From the NCBI GenBank assembly GCA_913052045.1, contig CAJXDJ010000019.1:1-9613 (forward strand): a DNA stretch of 9,613 bases, in the 5' to 3' direction. The DNA is from an uncultured Dehalococcoidia bacterium (lineage in GTDB: Bacteria; Chloroflexota; Dehalococcoidia; Lucifugimonadales; GCA-2712585). Both the position numbers and the translations under genes were made by a program. The notes below the pieces were generated by a model, which made no database searches, had not been told where the DNA came from, and saw only the letters and a program-made list of their open reading frames with translations. Every line of letters begins with the position of its first letter. Positions within the stretch are counted from its first letter, which is position 1. Shown here piece after piece: positions 6,058 to 9,613 of this stretch.

Positions 6058-7743
6058 ATGGCCTTATATACAGGCGCTCATCTCGTCATCCAATGTCTGC
6101 AAAAAGAAGGCATTAAACGAATCTTTACGTTGGTGGGAGATACCATATTGCCACTGGTAGACGCCTGCGCGGATGAAGGCATGGAGCTAATCGACACCAG
6201 ACATGAGGCCGCAGCAGTTGCTATGGCAGACGCATGGTGCCGAATAACTGCGGAGCCCTCCGTTGTCATGGTAACGGGGGGACCAGGATTTTCAAATGCT
6301 ATATCTGGACTTCCGAACGTCTTTACTTCGGAAAGCCCAGTTATATTCATAGCGGGAGCCAGCGAACTGGCAGAACATGGTATGTATTCCTTCCAAGAAA
6401 TCGATCAAATTAGTATGGCAAAACCCGTGACAAAGGGTGCTTGGATAATAAATCACACCAATAGAATATCTTCAATGATATCAAAAGCTTTTAGGACGGC
6501 GCTTAGTGGCCGGCCAGGCCCCGTGCACTTGACCATACCTGTAGATATCCAAGAAATGTCGCTTAGCCCAGACCATGTATATCCATATGACGGTGGTAAT
6601 CAGACACATAGCATGGAAAATCCCGGCGACCCGCAGCTTATCGATCAGGCGATTACACTTTTAAGTCAAGCAACACAACCCGTCATAATTGCTGGTAATG
6701 CCTGTCGCTATAGTGCTATACCACGAGATATGGAGGACCTCGTAGAATCAACTGGCATTCCCATGTTTACGCTGGAACAATCTCGTGGATTACTGCCGGA
6801 TTCGCATTCTCTTTGTTTCGGGTACCCTGATGCCGCGTTGAATTCGGCAGGATCCCACATAAGAGAATCCGATGGAATCCTGCTTCTCGGGAAACGATTA
6901 GATCACAGGTTCAAATATGGGCGCACCCCTTTCTTTCTTCCTGATGCAAAAATCGTTCAGGTCGATCCAGATCCTACTGAAATAGGATTCAATCGTAACG
7001 TAAATATAGGAATTCTTGGGAACATAGGGGCCGTCACCCGACAGCTGAGCGCAGCTGCCAAGTTAATTTCTTGGCCCAACTTTGATACCTGGACAAAGAC
7101 CCTGAGAAAGTCTCAGGAGCGACACAGAATATCACTAATCTCGAAGGCTAATGAAGCTACACCTCTACACCCCATGCAAATCTTCAAGGAAGTAGAACCG
7201 CTGATTGATAAAGACTCAATATTGATTTTTGATGGTGGCGACTATGTGCAATGGGGGAGGGGCTATCTCCTTGCAGAAAAACCTGGACGCTGGATGAGGC
7301 TAGGTCCTCTTGCCCATCTAGGCAAAGGGTTACCATATGCTCTTACCGCCCGTTTAGCTCATCCGGAAGCAAAAATTTTTCTCTTCATGGGTGATGGCTC
7401 GTTGGGATTCTATATAATGGAATTCGACACTGCTATACGACACGGTTTACCATTCGTCACTATTCTCGGTAATGACTCACTTTGGGGTATAGACCATAGC
7501 TATCAGCTAGCCTATTATGGTAGGTCGATGAACACGACCTTGAGGACCATCAGATATGATAAGGTAATTCAATCTATAGGAGGTCATGGTGAACACGTGG
7601 AAACAGCTGATCAAATACGACCTGCTGTAGAGCGAGCTCTCGCATCCCAGAAGCCTTCTTTGGTAGATATCACGATTAGATCAGCAAGAAGTCCCCTAGC
7701 TGACGCAGCTATAAGGGCGGAACAACGTGTAAAAAGGATTTAA
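6058..7743 (+). CDS. Thiamine-diphosphate-dependent enzyme, acetolactate synthase/oxalyl-CoA decarboxylase superfamily
   Basis: A 561-residue three-domain ThDP enzyme. The N-terminal PYR domain (about 1-165) has HE (49-50) with E50 as the ThDP-activating glutamate, and GGPGFSNAISGL (74-85). The middle domain (about 190-330) includes VQVDPDPTEIG (300-310). The C-terminal PP domain has the metal site GDGS (445-448) and N472-D473 where many relatives have NN. Length fits the superfamily. It could act as a carboligase or decarboxylase on 2-keto acids or acyl-CoAs; true acetolactate synthase is unlikely, as no small subunit or ilv gene is near. The ATG follows GGAGGT (6049-6054) by only 3 nt, a short distance, but no other start fits. 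It is divergent from the PanE-like reductase, which may act on its product or precursor. Confidence 0.88.
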   Translation: MALYTGAHLVIQCLQKEGIKRIFTLVGDTILPLVDACADEGMELIDTRHEAAAVAMADAWCRITAEPSVVMVTGGPGFSNAISGLPNVFTSESPVIFIAGASELAEHGMYSFQEIDQISMAKPVTKGAWIINHTNRISSMISKAFRTALSGRPGPVHLTIPVDIQEMSLSPDHVYPYDGGNQTHSMENPGDPQLIDQAITLLSQATQPVIIAGNACRYSAIPRDMEDLVESTGIPMFTLEQSRGLLPDSHSLCFGYPDAALNSAGSHIRESDGILLLGKRLDHRFKYGRTPFFLPDAKIVQVDPDPTEIGFNRNVNIGILGNIGAVTRQLSAAAKLISWPNFDTWTKTLRKSQERHRISLISKANEATPLHPMQIFKEVEPLIDKDSILIFDGGDYVQWGRGYLLAEKPGRWMRLGPLAHLGKGLPYALTARLAHPEAKIFLFMGDGSLGFYIMEFDTAIRHGLPFVTILGNDSLWGIDHSYQLAYYGRSMNTTLRTIRYDKVIQSIGGHGEHVETADQIRPAVERALASQKPSLVDITIRSARSPLADAAIRAEQRVKRI

Positions 7744-7803
7744 ACAAAAAAGATTTGTCCGACTTTCCCCCAAAACCCCAACTCTCTCTTGTCTTTTTCC
7801 ATA
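7744..7803 (+). terminator. C-rich, G-poor tract after the ThDP gene, possible Rho-dependent terminator
   Basis: Between 7761 and 7800 there are 17 C and 2 G, with runs CCCCC and CCCC and then a CT-rich run. There is no stem-loop with T tail. This resembles the C-rich gap after modC and, more weakly, the CCCCC read downstream of the PPOX gene on the minus strand (155-159). Factor-dependent termination is an inference from base content only. Confidence 0.3.
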
Positions 7804-7821
7804 GGTAATCCATAAAAAAGA

Positions 7822-7836
7822 TGTAATATAGTTACA
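7822..7836. repeat. Inverted repeat TGTAA-N5-TTACA upstream of argF
   Basis: TGTAATATAGTTACA has 5-base perfect arms around TATAG. It lies 151 bases before argF in a 243-base gap without genes. It does not match the classical ARG box well. It is short and could be chance. The rest of the gap holds a 5-bp hairpin TAGGG-AGC-CCCTA near 7889-7901 and two CCTAGG hexamers, with no T run. Confidence 0.3.
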
Positions 7837-7937
7837 GATAAGGGATCTGGAATCAGTCTAATACCACAAACCCTGGCATCTTTACTCCTAGGGAGCCCCT
7901 ATAACACATCAAAGCTAAAAACCTAGGCTATATCCCA

Positions 7938-7967
7938 TTTACTTGAAGAGATATACCCACGTAAAAT
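7938..7967 (+). promoter_or_regulatory. Candidate promoter of argF
   Basis: TTTACT (7938-7943, 4 of 6) and TAAAAT (7962-7967, 5 of 6) with an 18-base spacer. The start would be near 7974, leaving a very short leader before the AAGGAG ribosome site at 7978-7983. Confidence 0.35.
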
Positions 7968-7986
7968 ATCATTAGCTAAGGAGACC

Positions 7987-8916
7987 ATGTTGGATCAAAG
8001 AAATTTTCTGTCCATTCTAGATTTCAGTCCCCTAGAGACTGAACATCTGGTGAAAAGAGCTTCTGAACTGAAGGTCGATCAATTTTCTAATGTACTAAAG
8101 ACTAAAAACATCGTACTGCTTTTTGAAAAACCTTCTTTACGCACCAAAGTCAGCTTTGATATAGGAATAAAACAGCTGGGTGGTCACTCTATTTACATGG
8201 GTGCCGCGGAGGTTGGATTTGGAAAAAGGGAATCCACTGCAGACATAGCTAAAGTCTTATCAAGATACGCCCAATCCATCGTTGCTCGGGTAAACAACCA
8301 CAGCTCCCTGGTGGAGCTGGCGAAACATTCAGGAATTCCTATTATCAATGCACTATCTGACTGGGAACATCCATGCCAAACAATGGCAGATCTCCAGACG
8401 ATAAAGGAGACAAAGCAAACCCTCAAGGGCTTAACCGTGGCCTTCATTGGAGATGGTAATAACGTTGCTCGTAGTTTGGCGTTAGGAATAGCTGCCACCG
8501 GTTCCAACTTCGCTATAGCATCCCCCATGAATCACGATCTAGACAACTGCACCCTGAATCGTGCACGCGCTATAGCATCTAGCCACGGAACATCTATCTC
8601 GACCGTCCGTGATCCACAAGAGGCTGTACAACAAGCTGATGTAGTCTACACTGATGTCTGGACTAGTATGGGAAAAGAGCTAGAATCCAGCGAACGCCGT
8701 TTTGCCTTTAAAGGGTATACCGTCAGTCCCGAACTAATGAATCATGCTAAACCAGAAGCTATCTTCATGCACGACATGCCTGCTCACTATGGAGAAGAGG
8801 TAACTCTCGGCATGTTGGATCACCCAAGTTCTGTAGTATTCGACCAAGCCGAGAATCGCCTCCACTCCCAAAAAGCGATATTGGAATTTTTACTTACACG
8901 GACTTCCGTCAAATAA
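7987..8916 (+). CDS. argF: Ornithine carbamoyltransferase with altered HCLP motif
   Basis: A 309-residue transcarbamylase that makes citrulline from ornithine and carbamoyl phosphate in arginine synthesis (cytoplasm, usually trimeric). Carbamoyl-phosphate site: FEKPSLRTKVSFD (46-58, in place of STRTR), R101, and HPCQ (128-131). Second domain: VAFIGDGNNVA (151-161), then the ornithine loop DVWTSMG (223-229), which separates it from aspartate transcarbamylase. The next motif, normally HCLPAHRGEE, reads HDMPAHYGEE (262-271): the ornithine-binding Cys (Cys273 in E. coli) is Asp263. VVFDQAENRLHSQKA (283-297) closes the family pattern. AAGGAG ends only 3 nt before the ATG; a TTG one codon later would be 6 nt away, so that could also be used. 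No other arg gene adjoins; era follows after 16 bases. Confidence 0.92.
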   Translation: MLDQRNFLSILDFSPLETEHLVKRASELKVDQFSNVLKTKNIVLLFEKPSLRTKVSFDIGIKQLGGHSIYMGAAEVGFGKRESTADIAKVLSRYAQSIVARVNNHSSLVELAKHSGIPIINALSDWEHPCQTMADLQTIKETKQTLKGLTVAFIGDGNNVARSLALGIAATGSNFAIASPMNHDLDNCTLNRARAIASSHGTSISTVRDPQEAVQQADVVYTDVWTSMGKELESSERRFAFKGYTVSPELMNHAKPEAIFMHDMPAHYGEEVTLGMLDHPSSVVFDQAENRLHSQKAILEFLLTRTSVK

Positions 8917-8932
8917 AGCCCGTTGGCCACAT

Positions 8933-9613
8933 ATGCACGATACACAGCTTCCATCTATTAACGAGCCCGCCCCCTACGACAGCCCCCTAGTCGCCATCGT
9001 GGGTCGACCCAACGTGGGAAAGTCGACGCTGCTCAATCATATGCTGGGCCAGAAGCTGGCAATCACGTCGCGCAAACCCCAGACAACCCGGCATCTGCTG
9101 CTTGGTGTGGATACCCAGGGACCTCATCAGGCGATTTATGTAGATACTCCCGGAATTCACGATCACGCAGATCGTGCAATGAATCGTTACATGGTGCGTT
9201 CGGCGACCTCGGTGCTGGCCGATGTTGATGTCATCGCCATGCTTGTGGATCGAGATCAATTCACCCAGGCCGATGAGTTGGTTTTGGAGTATGTGAAGGC
9301 GAGTTCTGCACGCCGATTTGCCATTATCAATAAGATTGATCTGCTTAAGCAGAAGAATGCGTTGCTTCCAGCAATCGCACACCTGCAGAAACTGGACTGT
9401 TTTGAGCAGGTAATTCCTTTGTCGGCTTTGCGCAATACCGGTCTGGAAATACTGCGACGCGAAGTCTCCTCGGCATTACCGGCGCACCCCCACATGTTTC
9501 CGGCCGATCAGATTACTGATCAGCCGGAGCGATTTCTGGTTTCGGAGATCATTCGGGAAAAGCTGATGCGTCGGTACGGCGATGAGATTCCGCACCGAAC
9601 CGCGGTTGTCATC
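8933..9613 (+). CDS. era: GTPase Era, partial (C-terminus beyond the window)
   Basis: The first 227 codons of Era, open to the window edge; full-length Era is about 300 residues. Era binds 16S rRNA and helps mature the 30S subunit. G1 GRPNVGKS (24-31), G2 region RKPQTTRH (47-54), G3 DTPG (71-74), G4 NKID (133-136) and G5 SAL (164-166) are all present, followed by ITDQPERFLVSEIIREKLMR (194-213), the entry to the KH domain; the KH GxxG loop lies outside. RKPQTTRH, the AIYVDTPG block and ITDQPERF closely follow gammaproteobacterial Era. Arg codons here are all CGN and Leu is mostly CTG, unlike the genes to the left. The usual upstream partner rnc is absent, and no Shine-Dalgarno is visible before the ATG. 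Confidence 0.96.
   Translation, partial: MHDTQLPSINEPAPYDSPLVAIVGRPNVGKSTLLNHMLGQKLAITSRKPQTTRHLLLGVDTQGPHQAIYVDTPGIHDHADRAMNRYMVRSATSVLADVDVIAMLVDRDQFTQADELVLEYVKASSARRFAIINKIDLLKQKNALLPAIAHLQKLDCFEQVIPLSALRNTGLEILRREVSSALPAHPHMFPADQITDQPERFLVSEIIREKLMRRYGDEIPHRTAVVI

Noticed and set aside
7887..7927. Two CCTAGG hexamers and the TAGGG-AGC-CCCTA hairpin before argF as an attenuator
   Set aside because: The stems are short, there is no T run and no leader peptide rich in arginine codons.
8987..9495. Long minus-strand open frames opposite era
   Set aside because: They lie wholly inside a clear era gene, encode no recognisable motif, and arise from its codon bias.

Overview
The window holds nine protein genes and one tRNA gene. 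Most of it (about 1-8930) is AT-leaning: the 60-base rows I counted by hand in argF were 37% and 45% G+C. It uses many ATA, AGA, TTA and CTA codons and has good Shine-Dalgarno sites. Its molybdate-binding protein is a lipoprotein, the form typical of bacteria with one membrane, and its mix of metabolic paralogues (a PPOX flavoprotein, an SDR, a ketopantoate-reductase-like enzyme, an orphan ThDP enzyme) resembles Chloroflexota of the SAR202/Dehalococcoidia type. That placement is an inference. The last 680 bases carry an era gene that looks gammaproteobacterial, is richer in G+C (55-60% in the rows counted) and uses different codons. The window therefore seems to join DNA of two histories just upstream of 8933.

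Layout. 1-71: tRNA-Ala(TGC), minus strand, cut by the left edge. 166-2097: three minus-strand genes, each separately spaced: a PPOX-type FMN protein, a small helix-turn-helix/coiled-coil protein with a Trp-rich tail, and an SDR oxidoreductase. A perfect 16-bp palindrome fills the spacer of a very good promoter in front of the PPOX gene. 2257-4825: the molybdate ABC transporter operon modABC, divergent from the SDR, with an inverted repeat between them. 4826-5027: a strongly C-rich, G-poor convergent gap. 5028-5948 (minus) and 6058-7743 (plus): a divergent pair, a ketopantoate-reductase-family enzyme and a ThDP-dependent enzyme of the acetolactate synthase superfamily, sharing a compact back-to-back promoter. 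7987-8916: ornithine carbamoyltransferase (argF) with an unusual active-site motif. 8933 to the right edge: the first 227 codons of era.

How they work together. modABC is a complete uptake system for molybdate (or tungstate): lipoprotein receptor, permease, ATPase with a Mop/TOBE domain. No molybdoenzyme lies in the window. The divergent reductase and ThDP enzyme probably act in one unassigned pathway on 2-keto or acyl substrates. argF belongs to arginine synthesis but stands alone. I see no CRISPR array, transposase, phage gene or clear new defence system. The most notable items are the palindrome-in-promoter beside a small HTH protein, the altered key residues in ModC, the reductase and ArgF, and the break before era.
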